DNA from: JBMOMT01 sp049324835
GTDB lineage: Bacteria; Chloroflexota; Anaerolineae; CAYNKW01
Direction: 5' to 3'
NCBI GenBank assembly: GCA_049324835.1
Contig: JBMOMT010000023.1
Location: 1-64,000, forward strand
Length of the DNA: 64,000 bases
Shown in pieces: positions 55,030-63,043 of this stretch. Each line of letters starts with the position of its first letter. Within the stretch, counting starts at the first letter, position 1. Made by a program: the position numbers and the translations under genes. The notes under the pieces are model-generated. The model saw only the letters and a program-made list of their open reading frames with translations. It did not search any database and was not told the DNA's origin.

Positions 55030-56124
55030 ATGCGCTTGCTGGCCATAGACATCGGCACAGGAACTCAGGATATTTTGATCTTTGATACCGAGCGGCAGCC
55101 GGAAAATTGTTTCAAGATGGTCATACCCTCGCCCACGGTGATGGTGGCCGAGCGCATCCGTCAGGCCACGGCCCGCGGCGCGCCGCTGCTGCTCAGCGGT
55201 GTGACGATGGGCGGCGGGCCGTGCGCCTGGGCCGCCGAGGCCCATCTCGAGGCCGGCCACACCGTTTTTGCCACCCCCTACGCCGCCCGCACCTTTAACG
55301 ATGACCTCGACGAGGTAAAAGCCATCGGCGTCAGACTGGTGAATGAGGACGAGGCCAACAGACTGACAGGCGTCGAACGGGTGGTCATGCGCGATCTGGA
55401 CGTACAGGCCATCCGGCAGGCGCTGGCGCACCTGGGCGTGCCCGGTGATTTTGACGCCCTGGCAGTGGCAGTGTTCGATCATGGCAACGCGCCGCCGGGC
55501 TACAGCGATCGCCAGTTCCGCTTCGATTACCTGGCCGAGCGGCTGGAGGCCCGTAATCACCTGACGACCTTTGCCTTCTGGCGCGATCAGGTGCCTGCCA
55601 GCATGACCCGTCTGCTGGCAGTGGTTCACAGCGCCCCAGACGACATACCCCTGTTCGTCATGGACACCGCCCCGGCGGCGGTATTGGGCGCGTTGGAAGA
55701 CCCACGTGTGGCCGCCCAGCGTTTCTGCATCGTGGCCAACGTGGGCAATTTTCACACCCTGGCCTTCCGCCTGTGCGAGGGCCACATCGAGGGGCTTTTT
55801 GAACATCACACCGGCCGGCTGACGCGCGACAAGGTAGAAAAGCTGCTGTGCCAGTTGGCCGAGGGCACGCTGAGCCACGAGGCTCTCTTTGCCGATCATG
55901 GCCACGGCGCATTGTTGCTCAACCGCAACCCTATACCGTTGGGCTTTCTGGCCGTCACCGGCCCCCGGCGCGGCCTGCTCAAAGGCTCGCACCACCAGCC
56001 CTACATGGCCGTGCCCTATGGCGATATGATGCTGGCCGGCTGTTGGGGCATGATACGGGCATTGGCCGAATCGTGGCCGGAACACCGCGAAGAGATCGAA
56101 GCGGCGCTGGAAACAGGCATCTGA
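55030..56124 (+). CDS. DUF1786 protein (ASKHA-like fold)
   Basis: 364 residues. The start MRLLAIDIGTGTQDILIFD is the phosphate-1 loop seen in sugar-kinase/actin-like proteins, and the body matches the DUF1786 group (ASGVTMGGGPCAWAA-type segment, FATPYAARTFNDDLDEV, GNFHTLAF, TGRLT, FLAVTGPRRGLL). Members have been annotated as putative pyruvate-formate-lyase activators, without support in this sequence: there is no CxxxCxxC iron-sulfur motif. It is probably in one transcript with the Ca2+ ATPase. Function unknown. Confidence 0.85.
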   Translation: MRLLAIDIGTGTQDILIFDTERQPENCFKMVIPSPTVMVAERIRQATARGAPLLLSGVTMGGGPCAWAAEAHLEAGHTVFATPYAARTFNDDLDEVKAIGVRLVNEDEANRLTGVERVVMRDLDVQAIRQALAHLGVPGDFDALAVAVFDHGNAPPGYSDRQFRFDYLAERLEARNHLTTFAFWRDQVPASMTRLLAVVHSAPDDIPLFVMDTAPAAVLGALEDPRVAAQRFCIVANVGNFHTLAFRLCEGHIEGLFEHHTGRLTRDKVEKLLCQLAEGTLSHEALFADHGHGALLLNRNPIPLGFLAVTGPRRGLLKGSHHQPYMAVPYGDMMLAGCWGMIRALAESWPEHREEIEAALETGI

Positions 56125-56216
56125 ACGCCAGCGTTCGTGCGGCCCACATCCAAACACGGCTTCAGAGGGTCAGTGGCCTGGGGAACTGGCCCTCGTGCTG
56201 TTTCTGCACCCGGTAC

Positions 56217-56245
56217 TTGCCGCCATCCGCCTTTTTGAGTACAAT
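56217..56245 (+). promoter_or_regulatory. Promoter of trpS
   Basis: TTGCCG (56217-56222), 17-base spacer, TACAAT (56240-56245), 39 bases before the ATG. No T-box or trp leader is visible. Confidence 0.7.
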
Positions 56246-56284
56246 ACGTTCAGAGCCACACTTTTGAGGAGGCAGAAACAACAG

Positions 56285-57274
56285 ATGAACAGACGTCGGG
56301 TCTTTAGCGGCGCACGTCCTACAGGCCGCCAGCACCTGGGCAATTACCTGGGCGCTATCCAGAACTATGTGGCGCTTCAGAGCGATTTCGACTGCGTCTA
56401 TTGTGTGGTCGATCTGCACGCTCTCACCACGCTCCAAGACACGCAGCACCTGGCCGGGTGGACGGGTGAGATGGCCCTGGACTGGCTGGCGGCAGGCATG
56501 GATCCACAAAGGAGCATCATCTTTGTACAATCTCATGTGCCGCAGGTGACCGAACTGCACGTGATTCTTTCGATGGTCTCATCGCTGGGCTCGCTGTTGC
56601 GGCTGCCAACCTTCAAAGAAAAGGTGCGCCAGCAGCCCGAAAACGTCAACTATGGGTTGGTGGGCTACCCGGTGCTCATGGCGGCGGATATTCTGCTCTA
56701 CAAGGCCGATACCGTGCCGGTGGGGGTGGATCAGGCCTCTCACCTGGAGTTTGCCCGCGAGGTGGTGCGGCGCTTTAACCATCACTTTGGACCGGTGCTG
56801 GTCGAGCCGCAGGCCAAACACACCGAGTTTCCCAAAGTGCTGGGCATCGACGGTGAGACCAAGATGAGTAAATCGTTGGACAATCACATCGAGCTGGCGG
56901 CCACGCCGGAGGAACTCTGGCAGCGGGTGCGCATGATGGTCACCGACCCGCAGCGCCAGTATCGCTCCGACCCGGGCCGTCCTGAGGTGTGCAACGTCTT
57001 TGCGCTGCACGGCCACTTTTCGCCGCAACAGGTAGCCCAGATCGAAACAGACTGCCGCGGCGCGGGTATCGGCTGCGTGGACTGCAAAAAGCTGCTGGCA
57101 AAGAACCTGTCGGCCTATTTCCAACCTTTTCGTGAGCGACGGGCCCAATTCGCCCAGGACCCGGCCTACGTGTGGGATGTTTTGGCCGACGGCGCCCGTC
57201 GTGCGCGGGCCATCGCCGAAGCAACGATGGTGGATGTGCGCCAGGCCATGGGTTTGCCAGCCAAGCCAGCCTGA
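56285..57274 (+). CDS. trpS: Tryptophanyl-tRNA synthetase
   Basis: 329 residues from the ATG at 56285 (GAGGAGG upstream). Class I synthetase with the HIGH-like PTGRQHLGNYLG (about 12-23) and KMSKS in ETKMSKSLDN. It has the full bacterial length. It charges tRNA-Trp. An unknown gene follows 46 bases downstream on the same strand. Confidence 0.97.
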   Translation: MNRRRVFSGARPTGRQHLGNYLGAIQNYVALQSDFDCVYCVVDLHALTTLQDTQHLAGWTGEMALDWLAAGMDPQRSIIFVQSHVPQVTELHVILSMVSSLGSLLRLPTFKEKVRQQPENVNYGLVGYPVLMAADILLYKADTVPVGVDQASHLEFAREVVRRFNHHFGPVLVEPQAKHTEFPKVLGIDGETKMSKSLDNHIELAATPEELWQRVRMMVTDPQRQYRSDPGRPEVCNVFALHGHFSPQQVAQIETDCRGAGIGCVDCKKLLAKNLSAYFQPFRERRAQFAQDPAYVWDVLADGARRARAIAEATMVDVRQAMGLPAKPA

Positions 57275-57320
57275 TCTCGGGTCGCGCTCCTTTTCAGACA
57301 GCGATCCAGGAGGTGCGTCG

Positions 57321-58148
57321 ATGGAATTTGCCATTGCTGAAGAAAGAGCCTATCTACTGCGCGAAGAAGTCTCCACCGAACAGGCCAAAGAAAAAGCCTG
57401 GGACCGCAAGACCTCCGTATTTGGCGGCATTTCCAGACTGGTTTTCCGCCCCAAAGGCGAAGAGGTCCAGATCGTCTACAACGAAAAACGTTACGAGCCT
57501 TTCTGGCACGTGGTGTGCCGCACCAGCTACGTCTACGACCGGCAGCGCAAATACACCGTGCCGGTATCCGGGGCAGAGGTCAAACGGGTGACAGTCGCCG
57601 GGCAAGAGTTCGTATTGGGCGAAAAACCCCACTTTTTGCTCTCCGGCACCGAACACTGTGAAGAAAAGAGCCAAAAAGAGGTCTTTATCGACGCCGTCAG
57701 CAGCGAGCAGCAAGACTGGAAACACTACCTCAGCTACAGCCGGGAAGAGATCGACATCACTTCCTTTAAACCAGAAGCTGCCATCGTCGTGCCGCCAGAA
57801 ACGCGGGCCTCGTTCATCGTGCGCCAGGTGTTGAGCGACATGATCAAGGCCATCCAGGCCGATGTCATCCACGAAGACCTGGTCGAGGTCAGTGTCATCG
57901 ATCTGTACCTCAAACCGGTTTACGCCTTTGAGTATCTGTGGCAGTCCAAAGACCGCCGCGCCGTGGCCGAATTCGACGGCCTGACGGGCGAGATGCGCAC
58001 CGGCGGCAAAACCCTGCGCCAGCAGATCGGCACCATGCTCACCCCAGAAGTGCTCTTTGACGTGGGCATCGACGCCGTGGATTTGCTGGTGCCCGGCGGG
58101 GGCATTGCCATCAAAGTGGCCCGCGCGCTGTCGTCCAAAAAAACCTAG
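57321..58148 (+). CDS. Protein of unknown function
   Basis: 275 residues from the ATG at 57321 with AGGAGG upstream. I do not recognise it. It is largely beta with one helical middle part: a segment with aromatic residues (YEPFWHVVCRTSYVYDRQRKY), a conserved-looking IDITSFKPEA, a helix FIVRQVLSDMIKAIQADVI, then VIDLYLKPVYAFEYLW, and a hydrophobic Gly-rich C-terminal helix (LLVPGGGIAIKVARAL). No signal peptide. It could be a cytoplasmic envelope- or stress-related protein. It may be in the trpS transcript. Codon use matches its neighbours. Confidence 0.8.
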   Translation: MEFAIAEERAYLLREEVSTEQAKEKAWDRKTSVFGGISRLVFRPKGEEVQIVYNEKRYEPFWHVVCRTSYVYDRQRKYTVPVSGAEVKRVTVAGQEFVLGEKPHFLLSGTEHCEEKSQKEVFIDAVSSEQQDWKHYLSYSREEIDITSFKPEAAIVVPPETRASFIVRQVLSDMIKAIQADVIHEDLVEVSVIDLYLKPVYAFEYLWQSKDRRAVAEFDGLTGEMRTGGKTLRQQIGTMLTPEVLFDVGIDAVDLLVPGGGIAIKVARALSSKKT

Positions 58149-58203
58149 CAGCCTGTCAACCACGATCGGATGGGCCAGCGCCAGCCCCATGTTCAGGTGG
58201 AGC

Positions 58204-58249
58204 CCCCAACTCGTTGGGGAACCTGCGCCACCAACCCCAACAGGTGGGG
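58204..58249. repeat. Paired short palindromes
   Basis: CCCCAACtcGTTGGGG (58204-58219) and CCCCAACagGTGGGG (58235-58249). The pair resembles the one at 14795-14853 read on the other strand, with the same loop dinucleotides in the same order. Nothing else is seen in the gap 58149-58336. Confidence 0.5.
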
Positions 58250-58336
58250 AAATCCCGATTTTTGCCGACTGGCTTACCCATCAAATGAGCGTTGACAGAG
58301 TACTGGCCGCAGATTGAGGCAGAACAGGGGGCAACC

Positions 58337-58705
58337 ATGGAGCGAACCTGGTTCGTGCTGGGTTCTCTATCGGCGCTCATCGCCGTGGCGGCGGGGGCGT
58401 TTGGCGCCCACGTCCTGCAAGGACACATCACAGACGATTCGCTGGTCAACTGGGACACTGCGGCCCGCTACCAGATGTACCACGCCCTGGCTCTTTTGCT
58501 CGTGGCCTGGGCAGCCGGGCGGTGGCCTGTGCCGGCCGTTTCGGCGGCTGGCTGGCTTTTCGTGGCCGGAACGGTTCTCTTTGCCGGCAGTCTATATGTC
58601 ATGAGCCTCAGCGGCATCCGCTGGCTGGGAGCCATCACGCCGCTGGGCGGTTTGGCGTTCATCGGCGGCTGGCTGTGCCTGGCCTGGAGTGGCTGGAAGG
58701 GGTAA
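58337..58705 (+). CDS. DUF423 small membrane protein
   Basis: 122 residues from the ATG at 58337 with AGGGGG upstream. Four hydrophobic helices, and the family pattern LGSLSALIAVAAGAFGAHVL, WDTAARYQMYHALALLL, LFAGSLYVMSLSGIRWLGAITPLGGLAFIGGW. DUF423/YgdD proteins are widespread and of unknown function. It ends in a strong bidirectional terminator shared with pfkA. Confidence 0.93.
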   Translation: MERTWFVLGSLSALIAVAAGAFGAHVLQGHITDDSLVNWDTAARYQMYHALALLLVAWAAGRWPVPAVSAAGWLFVAGTVLFAGSLYVMSLSGIRWLGAITPLGGLAFIGGWLCLAWSGWKG

Positions 58706-58746
58706 AAAAACGGGCGAGCCTGAGGCTCGCCCGTTTTTGTTTTTTT
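58704..58746. terminator. Bidirectional terminator between DUF423 and pfkA
   Basis: AAAAAAACGGGCGAGCCT pairs with AGGCTCGCCCGTTTTTG and continues with more T residues. A and T runs on both sides make it work in both directions for the convergent genes. Confidence 0.92.
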
Positions 58747-58752
58747 GCCCTG

Positions 58753-59724
58753 TTAACGCTCCATGATACGAGCCAGCTGCTCGTCCTTCACATCGACCTT
58801 GGGTGGGCTGGATAGAGCCTCCTCCAGAGGGGTAAAGGTGACCTTGCTGCCGATCAGCCCGATGGTCACGCCCGATTGGCCTTCGTGCAGGGCGCGGGCG
58901 GCCGCTGACCCCAAACGGGTGGCCAACAAACGGTCGAAGGCGGTGGGACGACCGCCGCGCTGCACGTGTCCCAGCACCGTGACCCGCACATCGAACCCCA
59001 GTTCGTCCTTACGCTCACCCAGGTATTTCACCACTGCCTGTGTGCCGGGTTTGTACCCCTCGGCCACGATGACGATGCAGTGGCTCTTGCCCCGGATATA
59101 AGCATCCAGCATTTTTTGCGCCAGGTCTTCCAACGGCGTTTCTACCTCTGGGATCAGCACCGCTTCGGCGCCGCCGGCGATGCCGCTCATCAGAGCCAGG
59201 TAGCCGCAATCCCGCCCCATCACCTCGATGAGAAAAGCGCGCTGGTGAGAAGAGGCGGTATCCTTGATCTTGTCGATGGCGTCCAGGATGGTGTTGAGCG
59301 TCGTGTCCACACCGATGGCGATGTCGGTGCCGCCCACGTCGTTGTCGATGGTGGCCGGCACACCCACCACCGGAAAATCGAGCCTGTGCAACGCCAGCGC
59401 GCCGGTGAGTGAGCCGTTGCCACCGATGACCACCAACCCCTCGATGCCCGCCTGATGCAGGTTACGCAGCGCCTCGCGCTGCCCCTTGGGCGTTTTGAAC
59501 TCCAGAGCGCGGGCCGTGCCCAGAAACGTGCCCCCCTGCCCCAGAATACCACCCACCGAGCGAGCGTCCAGATCGAGTATCTCACCGTCCATCAGCCCGG
59601 CGAAGCCACGCCTGATACCACTCACCTGCTGACCCAGACTCAAAGCCGTGCGCGTCACGGCCCGAATGCACGGGTTCAGCCCAGGGCCATCGCCGCCGCT
59701 GGTCAGCACGCCAATTCGCTTCAT
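58753..59724 (-). CDS. pfkA: 6-phosphofructokinase, ATP-type residues
   Basis: 323 residues from the ATG at 59724 with AAGGAGG upstream. Group A PFK: GVLTSGGDGPGLN, GGNGS at 101-105, PATIDND at 123-129 with catalytic Asp127, and MGRDCGY. At the position where ATP enzymes have Gly104 and Gly124, this has Gly104 and Ala124, so ATP is the likely phosphate donor. The position usually Asp (GGDGS) is Asn103, which is unusual because the Asp helps hold Mg2+. It makes fructose 1,6-bisphosphate in glycolysis. Its paralogue follows upstream on the same strand. Confidence 0.93.
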   Translation of the reverse strand: MKRIGVLTSGGDGPGLNPCIRAVTRTALSLGQQVSGIRRGFAGLMDGEILDLDARSVGGILGQGGTFLGTARALEFKTPKGQREALRNLHQAGIEGLVVIGGNGSLTGALALHRLDFPVVGVPATIDNDVGGTDIAIGVDTTLNTILDAIDKIKDTASSHQRAFLIEVMGRDCGYLALMSGIAGGAEAVLIPEVETPLEDLAQKMLDAYIRGKSHCIVIVAEGYKPGTQAVVKYLGERKDELGFDVRVTVLGHVQRGGRPTAFDRLLATRLGSAAARALHEGQSGVTIGLIGSKVTFTPLEEALSSPPKVDVKDEQLARIMER

Positions 59725-59798
59725 GACAGGCCTCCTTGCCAGGTGTAATGACCTCAACTTGCCGGGGCATTCGAGTCGTAACGATCGCCCAGACCGGC

Positions 59799-60830
59799 CT
59801 AATAAAACGTCTGCGCCAGCTTGTAGAGCTGGGGATCGACCGTCTTGAGTTGCGAGCGGACCACGGCCAGGGGCACGGCATCGATCTGGTTGCAGCGCAG
59901 GGCAGCCATGTTGCCAAACCTGCCCTCCCGGATGAGATCGACGGCAAACGCCCCCAGCCGCGTCGCCAGCACCCGGTCGAACACCGTCGGCGTGCCGCCG
60001 CGTTGTAAATGGCCCAGCAGCACACTGCGCGTCTCGAAACCGGTGCGTTTTTCAACTTCCCGGGCAACAGTCTCACCCAAGCCGCGCCGGTCGAGCCGGA
60101 CGTGGCCGAACTCGTCTTTGTCACCCAGCTCATCCTCCGAATACGAGATCTCTTTGATCTGCGCTCCCTCCGAGATGACGATGATGCTGAACTGTTTGCC
60201 GCGCCGCCAGCGGTTCTGGACGTGCTCACACAGATCTTCGATGCTCGACTCGATCTCTGGGATCATGATGTAATCGGCACCGCCGGCCATGCCGCCCACC
60301 ACGGCGATCCAGCCCGCGTGCCGCCCCATCACCTCCACCACTATCGAGCGATGATGCGAAAAGGCCGTGGTGTGCAGCCGGTCCAGCGCGTCGGCCACGA
60401 GCGTGACCGCCGTATCAAAGCCGATGGTGTAATCGGTGCCGGGCACGTCGTTGTCGATGGTTTTGGGCACACCCACCACCGGAGCGCCCAGCTCACACAA
60501 TTGGGCCGCCACCCCCAGCGTATCCTCGCCGCCGATGGCCACCACTCCCTCCAGGCCAAAGGCCTGGATATTATCCAGACAGCTCCGCACCAGGGCTTTA
60601 TCTTTGAAGGGATTGGTGCGCGACGAGCCCAGAATGGTGCCGCCGACGTGCAAAATGCCAGAGACCTGATTAGAAGTGAGCGGTACGATATTGCCTTCGA
60701 TCAAGCCTTCCCAGCCGTTTTTGATGGCTCGCACTTCCCATTTATAATGGAACGCCTGACGAGCCACGGCGCGTATGGCTGCATTGAGACCCGGCACGTC
60801 CCCGCCGCCGGTCAAAACTCCGATTCTCAT
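59799..60830 (-). CDS. 6-phosphofructokinase, PPi-type residues
   Basis: 343 residues, GGAGGGA before the ATG. Group A PFK with GVLTGGGDVPGLN, GGEDT at 100-104 and PKTIDND at 122-128. The Asp in GGED and Lys in PKTIDND are the residues that mark pyrophosphate-dependent PFKs and block ATP, and the GGEDTLG motif matches known PPi enzymes of actinobacteria. It therefore probably phosphorylates fructose 6-phosphate reversibly with PPi. It lies 74 bases upstream of the ATP-type paralogue in the same direction. Confidence 0.9.
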   Translation of the reverse strand: MRIGVLTGGGDVPGLNAAIRAVARQAFHYKWEVRAIKNGWEGLIEGNIVPLTSNQVSGILHVGGTILGSSRTNPFKDKALVRSCLDNIQAFGLEGVVAIGGEDTLGVAAQLCELGAPVVGVPKTIDNDVPGTDYTIGFDTAVTLVADALDRLHTTAFSHHRSIVVEVMGRHAGWIAVVGGMAGGADYIMIPEIESSIEDLCEHVQNRWRRGKQFSIIVISEGAQIKEISYSEDELGDKDEFGHVRLDRRGLGETVAREVEKRTGFETRSVLLGHLQRGGTPTVFDRVLATRLGAFAVDLIREGRFGNMAALRCNQIDAVPLAVVRSQLKTVDPQLYKLAQTFY

Positions 60831-60857
60831 GGTTCCCTCCTGAATTCTCGCCCAGAT

Positions 60858-61655
60858 TCATTCTCGACGCCGCAAGACCAGTTGCCAGCCAGCCGGCCCC
60901 GACGTGCAACCCTCGGTAGAGATTTCGCCCACGCGCGCGCCCCAGATCACAACCTCGTAAACAACACCCGGCGACATGAAAAAATCGGCATAACCGGGGT
61001 CGATTTCAGGTTTCAGACCGGTGAAAAAACGATCTGCACCGCCCTCCCAGCTCACCTGCGCTTCGATATTGGGCAAACCCTGCCCGGCGGCATCCTGCAC
61101 ATAGATCTGGATGTAGCCCTGGCTATCGAGCTCGTCGCACAGGCGGCGCTGCTCGATCAGCTCGTAAGGTGGACGAACGTCCGGCGTGGCGGTAGGCTGC
61201 GGCGTGGGTGTGGCGGTGGGTGTGGCGGTGGGCGTGGCGGTGGGCGGCGTGGTGGGCAACGCGGTGGGTGTGACAGTCGGCGTGTGGGTTGGCAGGTAGG
61301 CGATGGCCGCCTCGCTCGATGCGCCCAGTTGAAAAGCCAGCAGAGCCAACGCCTTCGAGACCCGCTCGTCGCCGTTGGATCGGTACAACCGATCGGCCAG
61401 AGCCGCCACCGCCGCCGGCCGCCCCGACTCTCCCAGAGCGGCCAGCCGCGCCCGCGCCTGAGCCAGATCGGCGTTTACGCTAAAAGAGAGCGCCACCAGC
61501 ACCAGCTGATCCTGCTGCAAGTCGGCCCGCAGATCGGCAGGGGCGCTATCGTAATACTGCACCGGCTCGATCATCCAGGCATAAATCAGGCCCAGCGCCA
61601 CACCCACGAGCAGCGCCAACAGCGGCCCGATCCAGAAAAGCCTTCGCCCGCGCAC
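60858..61655 (-). CDS. Membrane-anchored protein with Thr/Pro linker and C-terminal beta domain
   Basis: 265 residues from a GTG at 61655 (GGGGGC upstream). One N-terminal membrane helix (about 7-30), a 90-residue domain after it (MIEPVQYYDSAPADLRADLQ...), a Thr/Pro/Ala linker (about 125-160), then a C-terminal beta domain (IQIYVQDAAGQGLPNIEAQV...) of the kind seen in carboxypeptidase-regulatory or Ig-like modules. The N-terminal half is a clear paralogue of the gene just upstream. Function unknown. The linker DNA contains short GTGGGCGTGGCG-type tandem repeats. Confidence 0.8.
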   Translation of the reverse strand: MRGRRLFWIGPLLALLVGVALGLIYAWMIEPVQYYDSAPADLRADLQQDQLVLVALSFSVNADLAQARARLAALGESGRPAAVAALADRLYRSNGDERVSKALALLAFQLGASSEAAIAYLPTHTPTVTPTALPTTPPTATPTATPTATPTPQPTATPDVRPPYELIEQRRLCDELDSQGYIQIYVQDAAGQGLPNIEAQVSWEGGADRFFTGLKPEIDPGYADFFMSPGVVYEVVIWGARVGEISTEGCTSGPAGWQLVLRRRE

Positions 61656-61672
61656 AGCACTCGCCCCCTGTT

Positions 61673-62071
61673 CTACGGCGCGGCAGGTAATGGATTCAGG
61701 TACGGCCCCAACGCTGCGTCGGAGGCACCCAGGGCCGCTGCCAGTTGCGCCAGACGCCTCACCTGAGCCTCAGGGCCTCCCACAGCCAGGGCGGCTTCAA
61801 CGCGGGCCAAAACGAGCTGGATCAGATCGGGCGCACCCAGGCGATTCAGACGCAGGCGCGCCGCCTCGAGGTCGCCATCGAGGGCAAAGGCATCACCGAC
61901 CATCACCACATAATCTGCCTGATAGCCCGCACTCAGGTCTGTCAGCACGGCATCGGTATATTCCACCGGCCACCAGAGCCAGCCCACCGCCAGGCCCAGA
62001 GTGATGCCCAACATCAGGCCCAGCAGCGTGAGAAACACGGCAATCGAGACCCGGTTCATGACTCCATCCAT
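61673..62071 (-). CDS. Membrane-anchored protein, paralogue of the N-terminal half of its neighbour
   Basis: 132 residues. One membrane helix (about 8-34), then WWPVEYTDAVLTDLSAGYQADYVVMVGDAFALDGDLEAARLRLNRLG, which lines up with EPVQYYDSAPADLRADLQQDQLVLVALSFSVNADLAQARARLAALG of the next gene. A Gly/Ala-rich helical domain follows. It lacks the Thr/Pro linker and beta domain. It lies 17 bases from the paralogue and is probably co-expressed. Function unknown. Confidence 0.78.
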   Translation of the reverse strand: MDGVMNRVSIAVFLTLLGLMLGITLGLAVGWLWWPVEYTDAVLTDLSAGYQADYVVMVGDAFALDGDLEAARLRLNRLGAPDLIQLVLARVEAALAVGGPEAQVRRLAQLAAALGASDAALGPYLNPLPAAP

Positions 62072-62225
62072 ACGCCACTCAAAACAAGAGGGCCACTCCT
62101 CTTTTCAGAGGCCAGCCCCGCCACAATACCTGCCTCTTTCCACGCCGTCTCTAGCCATTCCGGGAAAAAGCTGGTATAATAGGCGAGCAGGCCACGCCAT
62201 GTGCCCTGCCCGATGTTTTCAGCCA

Positions 62226-62309
62226 TGCCGGAGGTGGGAGTCGAACCCACAAGAGGTCACCCTCACGCGAGTTTGAGTCGCGCGCGTCTGCCCATTTCGC
62301 CACTCCGGC
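62226..62309 (-). tRNA. tRNA-Leu (anticodon CAA)
   Basis: Acceptor GCCGGAG pairs with CTCCGGC, discriminator A. The anticodon arm CGCGA-CTCAAAC-TCGCG gives CAA. A long variable arm of the class II type and the T arm GTGGG-TTCGACT-CCCAC are present. CCA is not encoded. About 84 bases. Confidence 0.96.
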
Positions 62310-62318
62310 GCGGCAAAT

Positions 62319-62347
62319 AGTATAGAACAGAAACAGCGTTTAGTCAA
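62319..62347 (-). promoter_or_regulatory. Promoter of tRNA-Leu
   Basis: TTGACT (62342-62347), 17-base spacer, TATACT (62319-62324) on the minus strand, ending 9 bases before the tRNA. It lies back to back with the sigma-factor gene, whose own promoter I cannot see. Confidence 0.8.
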
Positions 62348-62377
62348 ATCGTCGTCTCTTGCTCACCTGCCCAACCG

Positions 62378-63001
62378 ATGGATGTGGCGTGTATGGACTG
62401 CATTTTTGACGAACAGGCACTCATCGCTGCCGCTCGGAGCGGCGATCTGGATGCCTTTAACCAACTCGTCGTTCACTATCAAAAGCTGGCCTATCACGTG
62501 GCCTATCGTATCCTGAACGACGCCGACGCCTCGGCAGATGCCACGCAGGATGCCTTTCTGCGGGCCTATCGCTCCCTGGGCCAGTATCGCGGCGGCTCTT
62601 TTAAAGCCTGGTTGCTGCGCATCGTCACCAACCTGTGTTACGATCAGCTCCGCGCCAGGCAACGCCAGCCCACCGCCTCGCTGGAAGCGCTCTTGGTCAC
62701 CGATCCGGCCCCTGGACCCTCTTTTGTCGACCAGGCCGAGTCGCCAGAAACTCATGCCGAGCGTCAGGAGCTGAGTCGCCTGATCCAGGCGGGCATCGAT
62801 TCCCTGCCGCCGGATCAACGCATCGCGCTGACCCTGTGCGACGTGGCCGGCATGAATTACCAGGAGATCGCCGAGGCCACACGCAGCTCCCTGGGCACGG
62901 TCAAGTCTCGCATCAACCGGGCGCGGGGCAAATTGCGCAATTTTTTGCTGGCCCAACAGGAACTTTTACCGGTTCAGTATCGTCTAAGTGGCAACGGGTG
63001 A
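62378..63001 (+). CDS. ECF-type RNA polymerase sigma factor
   Basis: 207 residues. Region 2 at about 27-95 (YQKLAYHVAYRILNDADASADATQDAFLRAYRSL, shown in parts; WLLRIVTNLCYDQLRAR) and region 4 at about 135-195 with LPPDQRIALTLCDVAGMNYQ and SSLGTVKSRINRARGKL. Two starts are possible, ATG at 62378 or 62393; neither has a good ribosome site. It recruits polymerase to specific promoters and is followed 42 bases later by its likely anti-sigma factor. Confidence 0.93.
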   Translation: MDVACMDCIFDEQALIAAARSGDLDAFNQLVVHYQKLAYHVAYRILNDADASADATQDAFLRAYRSLGQYRGGSFKAWLLRIVTNLCYDQLRARQRQPTASLEALLVTDPAPGPSFVDQAESPETHAERQELSRLIQAGIDSLPPDQRIALTLCDVAGMNYQEIAEATRSSLGTVKSRINRARGKLRNFLLAQQELLPVQYRLSGNG

Positions 63002-63043
63002 GCGGACTCGGTCCGCACACACAGTATACCTGGCATAGAAACG

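Noticed and set aside
53221..56157. 978-codon minus-strand open frame opposite the Ca2+ ATPase and DUF1786 genes
   Set aside because: It is His/Gln-rich with no motif, while the plus strand carries intact family motifs. It is a shadow of GC-rich coding DNA.
61195..61265. Tandem GTGGGCGTGGCG-type DNA repeats that could suggest a satellite or CRISPR-like array
   Set aside because: They encode the Thr/Pro/Ala linker of the anchored protein, on the minus strand, and are degenerate. No spacers are present.
62174..62179. TATAAT on the plus strand near 62174
   Set aside because: No suitable -35 box is found and the next plus-strand gene begins about 200 bases away beyond a minus-strand tRNA.
62056..62226. 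Possible 56-residue protein starting MAENIGQGTWRGLLAYY on the minus strand
   Set aside because: Its start codon overlaps the 3' end of tRNA-Leu, there is no ribosome site, and it runs into the start of the next gene. The tRNA explains the conservation.
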